Below, piece by piece: positions 1 through 12,412 of a stretch of DNA of 64,000 nt. The first letter of the stretch is position 1; the number at the start of each line of letters is the position of its first letter. This DNA is from Xestospongia muta. Its lineage: Eukaryota > Porifera > Demospongiae > Haplosclerida > Petrosiidae. Both the position numbers and the translations under genes were made by a program. Under the pieces are notes generated by a model. It saw only the letters and a program-made list of their open reading frames with translations. It did no database searches and was not told the DNA's origin. The stretch covers positions 4,167,135 through 4,231,134 of the forward strand of contig OY848920.1 in assembly GCA_963693285.1 (NCBI GenBank), written 5' to 3'.

Positions 1-2828
1 ACAAAGTCCTAAAGGACCTTGTAGGCGCACTCAAAGAACTTTTTCAGCCAAAGCCGATCATTATTGCAGAATGGTTTCACTTTTATCATCAACATCAAGC
101 AGTAGGAGAATCGCTAGCCTAACATATAACAAAACTACAATGATTAGCTACCCACTGTGACTTTGGAAACAATTAAAAATGATGCACAATGGGATACATT
201 TGTATGTGGACTGAGGAGTGAAAGTATTCAAAAAAGGTTGCTAACAGTTGACAACTATCGTTTGCTAAAGCTTATGATCTTGCCCAGGAATGGAAGATGC
301 AGACAAGAACTCAAAGTCTCAACAAGGAGCAGAAGGAATAGTACAAAAGATAACATGGCCCTCCTCGAAGCGCAAGACAAAAGGGGAAGAGAGACCTTCT
401 ATCGGTGTGATAAACAAAATCACACAGCAAAAAATGTAAGTTTCTAGATGCCAAATACCACAATTGTGGCAAGAAAGGGCACATTGCAACAGTTTGCCTA
501 TGGAAAACGTCTAAACCAGGTAGGCATGGACACAAAGTATGTAAACTTGAATGGCAGCAATGCAGAGGAGCACAGCTGTTAACAATTGGTAAAGAGTTTA
601 CGCGACCAATTACAGTAGAGCTGCTGAAAAATTAAAGCATTTATATTTGTCTAGATTAGAAAGGATTGCTGCAGTAACAGCAGTACAAAGAACTGTTCTA
701 CAGAGCCTGCTGGACTGTTATAACCAAACTGTTTAAAGAAGACTTAGGAACTATCACTTTTTATCAGGCAAAGCTTCACATTAGAAAGGATGCAAATCCA
801 TGACTTTTCAAACCATAAACGTTCCTTTTGCCATTACAATGGCTATTGAGAAAGAGTTAAACTAACTTGAAGCCATCAGTGCCATTGTTAAGGTAGAAGA
901 CAGTGATGGGCATCACGGATAGTCTCATAACCAAAAAAGATCAGAAGTACCGCATCTGTAGTGACTACAAAGCCACAACCAACCAAGTGATGGAAGTGGA
1001 CCAGTATCCACTCCCTAAACCAGAAGATTTAATTGCTACATTGGCTGGCGGAAAGAAATTTACAAAACATGATATGTCTCAAACATACCAACAACTTACA
1101 CTCGACTACAAATCCAGACAGTATGTGACTATTAACAGCCACAAAGGGTTATATCAGTATAATCGCCTATAGTTTGAGGTGACATCACTACCAGCTATTT
1201 TTCAAAGGCTCATAGATACCATCCTTCAAAATATACTTAATGTCACATACTACATTGATGACATTCTAGTAAATGGTAACAATGATGAGGAATGCTTGCC
1301 ACAATCTTGTATATGTATTCAAAACAGCTACAGAAGTACAACATCCACATCAAGAAGGCTAATGGTGAATTTTCTATAGGATTCTATGGAATATTTAGGT
1401 CACAAGATTGATACCGAGGGTTTGTATACACCAATAGCAAGCAATTGTGCAAGTCCCAGAGCCAAGAAACATTCAAGAGCTCCGACTCTTTTCTCGGACT
1501 GTTAAACTATTACAGGAAGTCATGCCCAATTAATTACTATCATCCACCCACTTAATAACCTACTACACCACAGTTACAAGTGGCAGTGGACGCCTGAATG
1601 CTCAAATGCTTTTTAATAAGCAAAGAATATATTAACTATATCTCAGGTATTAGTCCAGTATGACCCCACTTTAGCTCTTTCACTTTCAGGAGATGTTTAA
1701 GCATGGCATTCGAGCTGTCATTTCTCATACATTTCCTAATGAAAGTGAACAACCAATTGCATTTGCTTCGAAGACACTTTTATTAAGTGAGAAACTATGC
1801 AAATTAGAGAAAGAAGCCCCCTGTCTCTCATCTATGGAGTAAAAAAGTTCCATCAATACCTCTATGGTTGCAAGCTCAATTTGTATACAGATGACAAACC
1901 ACTTACAGTAATATTTGGAGCTAAAAAGGGAATTCCTCCACTAGCAGCAGGATGCCTACAACGATGGGCAATTCTCTTATCAGCCTAATAGTTCAACATT
2001 GTGTACAAGTCAACACTCATGCATGCTAATGAGGATAGATTGTCTCAACTACTATTACCAAAATCTAGAGATGTTGTTGTATCTTCCAGAGAACCTACAA
2101 TTTTCAACTTATCACAGATACAAGCATTGCCAGTCACAGCAATGGAGATTGAAACTGTGACAAGTAATGACCCAGTTCTTACCAAAGTCCTGACATATAG
2201 AAAAAATGAATGGCCACAAATAATTCAAAATAAACTGAAACCCTTTAGTAGAAGAATTCAAGAAATAATGCTGGAGGTAGATAGTATAATGTGGCGAATA
2301 CAGGTAATTATCCCAAAGAAATTTCAAATCTGTGTTAAAAGAACTACATAAAGAACACATAGGTATGTCAAGAACGAAAAGCCTTGCAAGAAGCTTTGTA
2401 TGGTGGCCAACTCTCAATGAAGCTTTTGAGGATCTCGCTAAATCATGTCTGGTATGTCAGAGTCATAAGCATGAACCAGCAGTAGCCCCACTTCACTTTT
2501 GGATATGGGCAACATCACCACGGAAAAGAATCCACATTGACTTTGCAAGCTCATTTCAGAAAAAGATGATTTTAATTTTGGTTGATGCACACTATAACTG
2601 GTCAAAAGTATTGAAATGTCAAACTCTATATTATCAGCAACAATAGCCACTTTACGAAGATTGTTCTCATCTTACGGATACCTCATCAACTATAAAGTTT
2701 CAGATAATGGACCACAATTTACATCTGAAGAATTTAGTACCTTCCTTAAGGAAAATGGCGTGAAGCATGTTCGCTGTTCACCCTATCATCCATCATCAAA
2801 TGGCTTAGCAGAACGTTTTGTCCAGACT
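1..2828 (+). mobile_element. Gypsy-type LTR retroelement, decayed, copy 1 (runs off the left edge)
   Basis: This is the inner part of a Ty3/Gypsy-type element in order gag, reverse transcriptase, RNase H, integrase. The gag remnant (157-447) ends in a broken zinc knuckle. The RT remnant (903-1379) holds the YIDDILV catalytic motif, an RNase H piece lies at 1797-1988, and the integrase (2332-2827) has a VSDNGPQF motif. Every domain is broken by stops or frame shifts, so it is dead. The sequence appears identical to 5502-8329, including the same stops, at a constant offset of 5,501 bases. The match breaks abruptly at 2828/2829 in the middle of the integrase. No LTR is visible. Confidence 0.9.
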
Positions 2829-4690
2829 GTTGATATAAGGAAAGAACCATTATGATCATTGTGATGTTACATGTTTTAAAGATAAAGTAGAAAAACATAT
2901 TATAAAGAAACAATACCTACTTAATTCTTCAAGTTATTGTTATATATTATGATCATTGCATATACTCATGTATCAAAATTAATTTGTGACAATCATTATG
3001 ATATTTCATTGATAATAAAATTATTGAAAATGTTAATACCGCCTTACACTTTTCTGACATGTTGAGTACTAGGTATATATTCAGTGATAGAATAATAAAA
3101 AGAAAAGTAATATTTAACAATGGTAATGGCATATGTGAACTATCTGTGTTCAGCTTCTTTGATTGTTACTATACTGATTACTATGCTCTTAAACTGAAAT
3201 CATTTTCTACCTACAACTTTCTATCAAACCTCATCAACACTACTGTGTGAGCTCAAAGCCTAATTTTTTTATTCTGTGCATAAATATGTTAACACTTAGC
3301 TTGTCAATCCACACAGTTTAACAGTGGTTAAAAAATGAACACACAAAAAAGTAAAGTAAAAGTGATTATATACCACTTATGCAGTGTAATTGTTAACGAT
3401 TTTATTATCACCATAGTGGAAAATGAAGCTGGTGTGAGTATTTCACCTTTATGGTAACATTAGTCCACCTAAATTTTTATGTTCTATTTTCTTGATGATA
3501 ATATGATGACATGTCCACAGCGACAAAGATCAAAAGAATTCAGTCAATGCAAAAAAGATTGTAGACAACTATACTATAATATTTTTTATTAGACACCCAA
3601 TCAATAAATTAGTCTTTTAAATATCTTCTTTTTAGAATGACTGCAAGTCTGTACAGCTTTGGTAAAGCTATGTAATCTGGACTCTACTTGACACACATAT
3701 GACACAGATATCCTGTAATTAATAATAACAGTTAATTTGGTAGTCTATAAGATGAATCACTTCTGATGATATCTAGATACACAATGTTTATTCATTCCCA
3801 ATTTGCATTTTTTAGTGTTTCAGTTATAATTACATAATTTAATTCACACTACCGATTGATCTAAGAGACTAGTGGTAGCCATTGGTAGAACTTCAGCCTC
3901 ACACCCTATGAACACCATCTATTAAAGAATCTTTCTCCCTTACAAGGAGTCCTAGACACCTATTTTAGACTTAAGTTATGCATGATTACATAACATTTTA
4001 TCAGTTCACAATGTACACTCTATATATCATTAAAACAGATATACTCCATTAATGAGGCAATGGACTATGCAATAAGAAACCAAACTTAATCACTTGAAGA
4101 AACTTGTACAGAACACAGTCAACTAAATTAATGTACCATTCACAAAACCACAATTTATTCACAACAGTTGCATATAACTTACCTTCAGCATTAATTACTA
4201 TTTGTAGGTACTGCCATTATAGTAGTTGGTATTCAACAGCATAGTTGGAGGGACAGGGTGGCTGGGAGAGTAAAGCCCCCCCCCCCCCCCACCCCAATAA
4301 ATAAAGTGGTAGGACTTATTCCCCCAAATCTTGTTCAAACTCTTTTTTTTAAATTGATCATTAATATGATTCATGATCAACTAAATAAAAACTATAATAA
4401 AAAAATAACTTGGCTGATTGGCTTTCACTTCGTGAAAAAACGAATGAATTTTTGACTGCGTCATGCTTATTCACATGTTAGATCAATCAATTAAGTATGA
4501 TGGCACCGCCTCTCGTGAAAGTCATTAGTTGAATTTTTCTAGCACGTTTCGCGCGCTATTTTTTGTCTTCAGCCACCCAAATATTGTTTTCGTTCCGCCG
4601 CCTATGTTAAACAGACACACAATTTTATGAATATGACTTAAAGTCTTCTCAGTATCAAAACAATAGTGAGATACATGTTCACCATATAAT
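2829..4690. other. intergenic, no gene seen
   Basis: AT-rich sequence between the two retroelement copies. The open frames here (for example 3059-3250) are short, low in complexity and lack splice or domain support. A C-run sits at 4276-4290. I see nothing that can be named. Confidence 0.6.
4276..4290. repeat. poly-C homopolymer run
   Basis: Fifteen consecutive C residues, in an otherwise AT-rich stretch. Such runs are error-prone in sequencing, so the length is uncertain. Confidence 0.9.
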
Positions 4691-4696
4691 TATTAT

Positions 4697-5036
4697 CATT
4701 CTGTAGTATGTTGAAAAGTCTTATGGGAAGGGGTAATAGATGTGAAAGGACATTTCCGACTTTATATTTGTATGCATAACCAATACTAAAAATCAATAAA
4801 CAAAACCAAGCTATATATACAGTACAACAACCAATCAAAATACATCTAAGGAGTCCATTGTGATCTGTCAAGGACTCTATTCCAGCTAACCATTGGCTGT
4901 TGCTATGGACTCCTTAGATGTATTTTGATGGGTTGTTGTACTGTATATATAGCTTGGTTTTGTTTATTGTTTTTTAGTATTGGTTGTCCAGTCAAATATA
5001 AAGTCTGAAATGTCCGTTCACATTCTGTAGTATGTT
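4697..5036. mobile_element. foldback (long-hairpin) element with direct-repeat flanks
   Basis: Two arms of 116 bases, 4743-4858 and 4905-5020, are reverse complements with few mismatches and enclose a 46-base loop. A 16-base direct repeat, CATTCTGTAGTATGTT, occurs at 4697-4712 and 5021-5036. The right copy abuts the hairpin; the left is 30 bases away. The direct repeats look like a target duplication, although 16 bases is long for a cut-and-paste element. No coding capacity. A transcript through it would fold into a near-perfect duplex. Confidence 0.75.
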
Positions 5037-5283
5037 AACTAAAATACATATATGATTTTTGTAGACTTGCTAATTAACATTATTAACAATTAGGCATTTG
5101 TGGTTCAGTTGTTTTAATTAGGTCAATCCTTTTAGCAAAAATAGCTGTTAACAAATGTTTATTCTCATGTCTTTTGTTACTTGATTTGTATTTAAGTGAC
5201 TCTCTGATGTTATTGAAACATGTTAAAAAAATATACACAATTTCAATTGATATCTACGAGAAGTTGACAAGATATCACAACTG

Positions 5284-6035
5284 GTGATGAGGGATCGTGG
5301 ATACGACAAGGTCTATTTTGGTCAACTTCAGGAGTTTCAACCTGAATCAGAAACAATTGCTGCCTATTTGGAATACGCAAGTGTCTACTTCCAGGCTAAC
5401 TCTATTGCTGAAGAGAAACAAGTAGCAGTGTTCCTCAGTGTTATTGGAGCTAAGATATTACTCCTTACTATACAACCTTACGGCACGAGACAGACCACAG
5501 GACAAAGTCCTAAAGGACCTTGTAGGCGCACTCAAAGAACTTTTTCAGCCAAAGCCGATCATTATTGCAGAATGGTTTCACTTTTATCATCAACATCAAG
5601 CAGTAGGAGAATCGCTAGCCTAACATATAACAAAACTACAATGATTAGCTACCCACTGTGACTTTGGAAACAATTAAAAATGATGCACAATGGGATACAT
5701 TTGTATGTGGACTGAGGAGTGAAAGTATTCAAAAAAGGTTGCTAACAGTTGACAACTATCGTTTGCTAAAGCTTATGATCTTGCCCAGGAATGGAAGATG
5801 CAGACAAGAACTCAAAGTCTCAACAAGGAGCAGAAGGAATAGTACAAAAGATAACATGGCCCTCCTCGAAGCGCAAGACAAAAGGGGAAGAGAGACCTTC
5901 TATCGGTGTGATAAACAAAATCACACAGCAAAAAATGTAAGTTTCTAGATGCCAAATACCACAATTGTGGCAAGAAAGGGCACATTGCAACAGTTTGCCT
6001 ATGGAAAACGTCTAAACCAGGTAGGCATGGACACA
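5284..6035 (+). pseudogene. Gypsy gag remnant
   Basis: The frame opens at 5284 (FGQLQEFQPESETIAAYLEY style) and shifts frame near 5440 and again near 5640. The sequence CGLRSESIQKRLLT, typical of metazoan Gypsy gag, lies in the third piece (5658-5948). A two-knuckle CCHC region (YRCDKQNHTAKN, then a YHNCGKKGHIAT-like stretch) spans about 5900-6000 and is split by a stop at 5946-5948. It would have coated element RNA; it cannot make a full protein now. Confidence 0.8.
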
Positions 6036-6403
6036 AAGTATGTAAACTTGAATGGCAGCAATGCAGAGGAGCACAGCTGTTAACAATTGGTAAAGAGTTT
6101 ACGCGACCAATTACAGTAGAGCTGCTGAAAAATTAAAGCATTTATATTTGTCTAGATTAGAAAGGATTGCTGCAGTAACAGCAGTACAAAGAACTGTTCT
6201 ACAGAGCCTGCTGGACTGTTATAACCAAACTGTTTAAAGAAGACTTAGGAACTATCACTTTTTATCAGGCAAAGCTTCACATTAGAAAGGATGCAAATCC
6301 ATGACTTTTCAAACCATAAACGTTCCTTTTGCCATTACAATGGCTATTGAGAAAGAGTTAAACTAACTTGAAGCCATCAGTGCCATTGTTAAGGTAGAAG
6401 ACA

Positions 6404-6880
6404 GTGATGGGCATCACGGATAGTCTCATAACCAAAAAAGATCAGAAGTACCGCATCTGTAGTGACTACAAAGCCACAACCAACCAAGTGATGGAAGTGG
6501 ACCAGTATCCACTCCCTAAACCAGAAGATTTAATTGCTACATTGGCTGGCGGAAAGAAATTTACAAAACATGATATGTCTCAAACATACCAACAACTTAC
6601 ACTCGACTACAAATCCAGACAGTATGTGACTATTAACAGCCACAAAGGGTTATATCAGTATAATCGCCTATAGTTTGAGGTGACATCACTACCAGCTATT
6701 TTTCAAAGGCTCATAGATACCATCCTTCAAAATATACTTAATGTCACATACTACATTGATGACATTCTAGTAAATGGTAACAATGATGAGGAATGCTTGC
6801 CACAATCTTGTATATGTATTCAAAACAGCTACAGAAGTACAACATCCACATCAAGAAGGCTAATGGTGAATTTTCTATAG
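6404..6880 (+). pseudogene. Gypsy reverse transcriptase remnant
   Basis: Two abutting frames, 6404-6673 and 6680-6880, are separated by a stop at 6671-6673. The first contains the RT fingers motif RICSDYKATTNQV and a KHDMSQTYQQL segment where the first catalytic aspartate is expected. The second has YIDDILV, the catalytic two-aspartate motif. The frame then decays. Copy 1 carries the same stops at 903-1379. Confidence 0.85.
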
Positions 6881-7297
6881 GATTCTATGGAATATTTAGG
6901 TCACAAGATTGATACCGAGGGTTTGTATACACCAATAGCAAGCAATTGTGCAAGTCCCAGAGCCAAGAAACATTCAAGAGCTCCGACTCTTTTCTCGGAC
7001 TGTTAAACTATTACAGGAAGTCATGCCCAATTAATTACTATCATCCACCCACTTAATAACCTACTACACCACAGTTACAAGTGGCAGTGGACGCCTGAAT
7101 GCTCAAATGCTTTTTAATAAGCAAAGAATATATTAACTATATCTCAGGTATTAGTCCAGTATGACCCCACTTTAGCTCTTTCACTTTCAGGAGATGTTTA
7201 AGCATGGCATTCGAGCTGTCATTTCTCATACATTTCCTAATGAAAGTGAACAACCAATTGCATTTGCTTCGAAGACACTTTTATTAAGTGAGAAACT

Positions 7298-8428
7298 ATG
7301 CAAATTAGAGAAAGAAGCCCCCTGTCTCTCATCTATGGAGTAAAAAAGTTCCATCAATACCTCTATGGTTGCAAGCTCAATTTGTATACAGATGACAAAC
7401 CACTTACAGTAATATTTGGAGCTAAAAAGGGAATTCCTCCACTAGCAGCAGGATGCCTACAACGATGGGCAATTCTCTTATCAGCCTAATAGTTCAACAT
7501 TGTGTACAAGTCAACACTCATGCATGCTAATGAGGATAGATTGTCTCAACTACTATTACCAAAATCTAGAGATGTTGTTGTATCTTCCAGAGAACCTACA
7601 ATTTTCAACTTATCACAGATACAAGCATTGCCAGTCACAGCAATGGAGATTGAAACTGTGACAAGTAATGACCCAGTTCTTACCAAAGTCCTGACATATA
7701 GAAAAAATGAATGGCCACAAATAATTCAAAATAAACTGAAACCCTTTAGTAGAAGAATTCAAGAAATAATGCTGGAGGTAGATAGTATAATGTGGCGAAT
7801 ACAGGTAATTATCCCAAAGAAATTTCAAATCTGTGTTAAAAGAACTACATAAAGAACACATAGGTATGTCAAGAACGAAAAGCCTTGCAAGAAGCTTTGT
7901 ATGGTGGCCAACTCTCAATGAAGCTTTTGAGGATCTCGCTAAATCATGTCTGGTATGTCAGAGTCATAAGCATGAACCAGCAGTAGCCCCACTTCACTTT
8001 TGGATATGGGCAACATCACCACGGAAAAGAATCCACATTGACTTTGCAAGCTCATTTCAGAAAAAGATGATTTTAATTTTGGTTGATGCACACTATAACT
8101 GGTCAAAAGTATTGAAATGTCAAACTCTATATTATCAGCAACAATAGCCACTTTACGAAGATTGTTCTCATCTTACGGATACCTCATCAACTATAAAGTT
8201 TCAGATAATGGACCACAATTTACATCTGAAGAATTTAGTACCTTCCTTAAGGAAAATGGCGTGAAGCATGTTCGCTGTTCACCCTATCATCCATCATCAA
8301 ATGGCTTAGCAGAACGTTTTGTCCAGACTTTCAAGCAACCAATGATAGCCAGCGCAAATAATGACAAGAGATTACAACATCGCCAGGCTTTCTTTTTAAA
8401 GTTAATTACACGGGTATCACTCGTTTAA
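7298..8428 (+). pseudogene. Gypsy RNase H and integrase remnant
   Basis: 7298-7489 carries the RNase H segment YLYGCKLNLYTDDKPL. 7502-7852 is the connection region. 7833-8147 has the integrase zinc-binding region (HIGMSRTKSL, then CLVCQSHKH) and the first core aspartate in HIDFASSF. 8117-8428 has VSDNGPQF and HPSSNGLAERFVQT, the regions of the second and third acidic core residues. At least three frame breaks separate these parts. The end past 8329 has no counterpart in copy 1. Confidence 0.85.
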
Positions 8429-8439
8429 CAGGAAGTCAC

Positions 8440-8625
8440 GTGATCTTGGATGAAACGTAAAAGTTGTCCTGCTTGAACGGAGTTTGTCAACACGTTCCTT
8501 TCCCTTGCAGAGCGTCTGACTTCGAGACTACGCAGTGTGTAATATTTTGCTGTTAAGTCAAAGTTGCAGTGAATTGATTCAACTGGTTGAGCCGCGTACT
8601 TCATTTTTGAGAAAACAATAAGGTG
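8440..8625 (+). promoter_or_regulatory. possible promoter and 5' leader of gene A
   Basis: This is more GC-rich than its surroundings, starts with a CACGTG box (8439-8444 region) and ends in AACAATAAG followed by GTGACC, a good 5' splice site. The same ending (CAATAAG then GT) closes the leader exons at 17579 and 30308, which precede related death-domain exons. Apart from that ending I could not align this region with those modules, so the assignment to gene A, 3.4 kb downstream, is weak. Confidence 0.3.
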
Positions 8626-8682
8626 ACCAAAATTGATTAAGTATGTTTTCTATATAGATAGATTTTTCAAAGCCTGTTTCAG

Positions 8683-8816
8683 TTGTTGTTGTTGTTGCCA
8701 GGTCTACACGCAAAGGAAAAGGTAGATCTGGTGACTCAATTTGATCTTTGTGTCATGGAATGTGGTGGCATGCAAATGTGGGAGTGTCATAAGTTAATGT
8801 GATTATAGTCTTCTAT
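8683..8816. repeat. partial copy of the 9.5-kb foldback element
   Basis: About 130 bases, from GTTGCCAGGTCTACACGC through AATGTGATTATAGTCTT, match 9565-9690 with only a few differences. The right inverted arm is missing. It is probably a one-ended or decayed copy of the same small non-coding element. Confidence 0.8.
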
Positions 8817-9541
8817 CTGGATATAAACTTAATATCAGTTCAAACGATATAGTTTTGACATTCAATAAGCTAAATATTTGAAAGTTTACCTTGGTTGCAA
8901 AAGTTCAATCAATAATTTAACCTTTTCTTGGCAAATACATATTTGGCATTCATCCATGTAGACTCATAAGTGGTTTGTCAGGGCTGTGAAATTGTCAAGG
9001 TAGCTTTCATGATCAAATCCCTTTGAAAGTTTTTTCAGTATACTTTTAAAAGAAGGCAGAGCCTTTTTTGTTGTATGCTGATTGCATAGAAGTCATGAGG
9101 AAATTTTTGTAAAATTATAGAGGTTCTGTGTTTAAATAAAGCATGATGTAGCTATAGGTTTCAGAGACTATGATAGCATGTACTAGTATAGGCCAAACAT
9201 TGGGCAAAAGATGATGTGTTTCTCAAGAATTAGAATACATGATGTTGGTGGTTGCAATTTAGTGGGTGTCGTTATAGCAGGAGTGCCTGAACTTGCTCAT
9301 GTGCTCTTGGATTTATGAAGGTATCCATAATAATGACATTCTTAGAATGTTGAGTTTCACAATACAATTTGGCTAATAATGTATAATGTGACACTGTGCT
9401 TCAAAACATAGCACAAATACATTATACTTTTTTAAAAGTTCTTTTAACCGTTAAAGTGAACGATATAATGTAGATTAGATGTGTATGTATATGCTAGTTA
9501 CACACTTATAGTTTTGCAATTGTTATGAGTATAATTAGTAC

Positions 9542-9740
9542 AAGGAACAACAAAACATGTTGTTGTCGTTGCCAGGTCTACACGCAAAGGAAAAGGTAGA
9601 TCTGGTGACTCATTCTGATCTTTGTGTCATGGAATATGGTGGCATGCAAATGTGGGAGTGTCATAAGTTAATGTGATTATAGTCTTTTTTTCCTTTGCGT
9701 GTAGACCTGGCAACAACAACAACATGTTTTGTTGTTCCTT
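9542..9740. mobile_element. 199-bp foldback element
   Basis: Arms of about 50 bases are near-perfect reverse complements. The left begins AAGGAACAACAAAACATG and runs through CCAGGTCTACACGCAAAGGA (to about 9595); the right mirrors it at about 9688-9740. The middle of about 90 bases is non-coding and recurs at 8683-8816. The related locus at 11.6 kb has the flank (TATAAGGAAC) without the insertion, which supports mobility. No superfamily could be fixed. Confidence 0.75.
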
Positions 9741-10117
9741 ATACTAATCATATTTTTTGTGCAAAATCATTTTTAAGAATAGACTATAAAATCAACTTTA
9801 AAGCAAATTGCTTGCATTCAGTTGCTATGCATATATTATGGCCATCTGTATAAAACCACTAGGCCATTTTAAAGCTGATGTACCAGTTTTAAACAACTAA
9901 CTCAATACAAGCAGGAGTCCATGAGCGTCATGAAGCAATGTGAAGGAGTATACAACTGTCATTATATTTGTATTCTAACCATTGTCGAAACACAGTCAGA
10001 GATTATTCTATACCGGGAAAATACACTTATGAACCATAAGTACTGCTAAGTACGTGATGGGCCAATGAATATTATTAATATTAATGATTCATTTACTTAT
10101 CTTAATCCTCTATGTTA
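9741..10117. other. intergenic, old duplicated sequence
   Basis: No gene seen. Parts of 9740-9850 align loosely with 11650-11745, so this belongs to an older duplication of the sequence upstream of the death-domain exon. Confidence 0.5.
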
Positions 10118-10350
10118 TTAAAAGCTCCTTTTGCTATTAAGGTTAATATTATAACCGGTATTAATTATATTCCAGTAAGCCTGAAATGCCCCATCAATCC
10201 AGTCACTCGTGGCTCTATTAACAGAGTCAGCTGCTATTTTTGTGTAGCAGTTATGTCCATATATGGACAAATGTTCTAAGCCTTGATTTGACAACAGTTG
10301 GTTAAGAGAGTTTGACGCTCCTTCACGACGCTCATACACTCCTGATACAA
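10118..10350 (-). CDS. unrecognised exon-like open frame
   Basis: An open frame of about 75 codons on the minus strand, with an acceptor-like TTGTATCAG just upstream (about 10343) and balanced amino-acid composition, including YGHNCYTKIAADSVNRAT and DWIDGAFQAYWNII. I do not recognise the domain. A short stretch near its start (GAGTGTATGAGCGTCGTGAAG) recurs inverted at about 9915-9940, so it may be part of a repeat. It could be a real internal exon, a relic or chance. Confidence 0.25.
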
Positions 10351-10859
10351 GTGACAAAATTAACTAACATTGTTGTGTACTGTACTGTGGAGGATATACT
10401 TTTATGTTATGATAAAGAAAGTGTATAAGAAACTACATCTTAACTTTGATTAGCTTATGACCTTGATCATGACAATAGAATTAAGTGTCAGAAACTCTTG
10501 TATTATATTTATCTGCATATGATACTCTTTAAAATAAACTAAAAGTTAATAAAAGTAGCTTTTTTGACATTGATTTCTACCTGGCTATTCTTAAGATTTT
10601 TATTCGCTTTTTTAAGCTCCTGTCCATAATCAAAACAAACTGCAAGTATTTATTTTGAAGAGTCTGACTGGCCATTTTTTAAGGTGGCCAATCTATTTCA
10701 AAGTAAATATTTAAAATAGGCCAAACTTTATTAACGTATACACAAAGAGTTTTAATTAAATATTTACTAAATTATACATATCAATTGAAAAACAACATTT
10801 CATATCTTCAATACATGTATGTCCTTTTAATAAGGAACTGTGCACATGCAAGTATTTCA

Positions 10860-11110
10860 TATATCCCTAATCATGTCATATATTGGTATTCTTAAAAAGG
10901 TTTAGTATGTTGTTATATTATTATATTAAAATATACATAACTATGTTACATGTAAACAACATATATATACCACCATCTGAGGGAGTGTATCTTGTCGGTG
11001 TTGGTATTTCTTATCATACTTTTACTTCCACAAGTTATCACAGTAACAACAGCTATCTGTTAATTTTCAGTAGAAAGTTTGTTCTTAAAATAACGTGTCA
11101 TTTATAGGAA
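10860..11110. repeat. older diverged duplicate of the sequence upstream of the gene A death-domain exon
   Basis: From ATATCCCTAATCATGTCATA to about 11110 the sequence aligns with 11760-12005 at perhaps 80% by eye. It lacks a following death-domain exon. It shows that this upstream region was duplicated at least once before the 1.28-kb duplication described at 11128. Confidence 0.65.
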
Positions 11111-11127
11111 TGATATTAATATGATTG

Positions 11128-12412
11128 GTTTTGATCTTACAACCAATTACATCAAAGATAGTAAAGATGTTTATGTAATGATATAAAATGTAATATGATA
11201 CATCTGGTGAATGATCCGATGGGAGACATAACCAGATATATTATATTACATTTCACATGACTAGATTAAACTCACTATTTACCTAAATGCAGGTTGTTGT
11301 AATATATAGTTGATACATTTAGAATCATGCTATTGTACAACTTTACAACCCAAAATTAAATAACACCCTTTCAATTTTTACATGTGATCCCTGATTTTGG
11401 AATTTTGGAAGATGTCAATGATGATGACATTCTTAAAGCTTTATGTTAAGTTTCAAAAAAATGGTAACAGTGCCATTGTGCTTAAATCATTCAGTACATG
11501 TTTTAAAGTTGTTTAACCATAAAGTGCACTAAAAAATATTGGATGCATGTGTATGTGTATGCTATACTTATACACTTATAGTGTTATAATTTTTATGAGT
11601 ATAAATAGTATAAGGAACATCTCAAACACCACAATATTATATAATCATATGTGGTGTATAACTTGATTTGCAAGAAGAGACTATAAAAATATATTAAAAC
11701 AGTTTTCTTACTTATAGTTGCAATGTATATGTTATGGCCTATTGTAAAGTGTCTCATATATCCTTAATCATGTCATATATTGGTATTCTTTAATAAATTT
11801 CAATATATTATTATATTAAAATGTACATTACTACGTTACATATAAACAACATACATGGTTTTCTGAGGGAGTGTAACTGTGGGTATTTCTTATAATAATT
11901 TTACACCCAGCAATTGTTATAATAACAATAGCTATCTGTGAAAGTTCAGTAGAAAGTCGATTGTTAACGTAACCAGTCATTTATAGGAGTCATAATAATA
12001 TGATAGACTATTAATAATTTTATTTATTTTTTTGAACAGGTAACATGGTTGAGAATAACATTCCACACCATATCATGGATGGTAATCCAGACATACATGA
12101 ACTTACTAATCATGCTAAAACAGCAAATTGGAATGACTTAGGAATAGAGCTAAAAATAGACAAAGTGATTCTAGCTGGATGTCATACATGTGCTGAAATG
12201 TATCAGAAATGGCTTGCTACGAAAACTAAGCGTGAAACAACCAGGAGAAAATTAATAGCTGCTTTAAAAAAAATTAACGAGGAGAGACTGGCTGAGGAGT
12301 ATATGGAATATTTGACTACAATGGTTAGTTTAAACAACTGAACCATGTATTCAAGTCATATATAATATATGTCAGATACATATATTTTGTACATTACTAT
12401 TGTTCAGAGTTT
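11128..12412. repeat. 1.28-kb duplicated unit, copy 1 (with a death-domain exon)
   Basis: Matches 31914-33199 at an estimated 96-97% identity over its whole length, covering upstream intron, death-domain exon and the first 90 bases after it. Differences are mainly point changes and small indels. Outside the unit the two loci are unrelated. Confidence 0.9.

Larger units (their letters stand above)
5284..8428 (+). mobile_element. Gypsy-type LTR retroelement, decayed, copy 2
   Basis: Same element as 1-2828 but more complete at both ends. It includes the gag start at 5284 and continues past the point where copy 1 breaks (8329), into the C-terminal integrase up to about 8428. No 3' LTR or polypurine tract was recognised. 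The line before the gag start reads AACTGGTGATGAGGGATC, which could be the remains of a tRNA primer site (TGGTGA type); this is uncertain. Family assignment rests on the domain order RT, RNase H, integrase and on the gag style. Confidence 0.9.

Noticed and set aside
2616..2855. A distinct integrase ending (copy 1) as a separate gene variant
   Set aside because: The last residues come from unrelated sequence after the breakpoint at 2828; it is a truncation and not a variant.
4258..4455. Proline-run protein
   Set aside because: Translation of the C-homopolymer and AT-rich flank.
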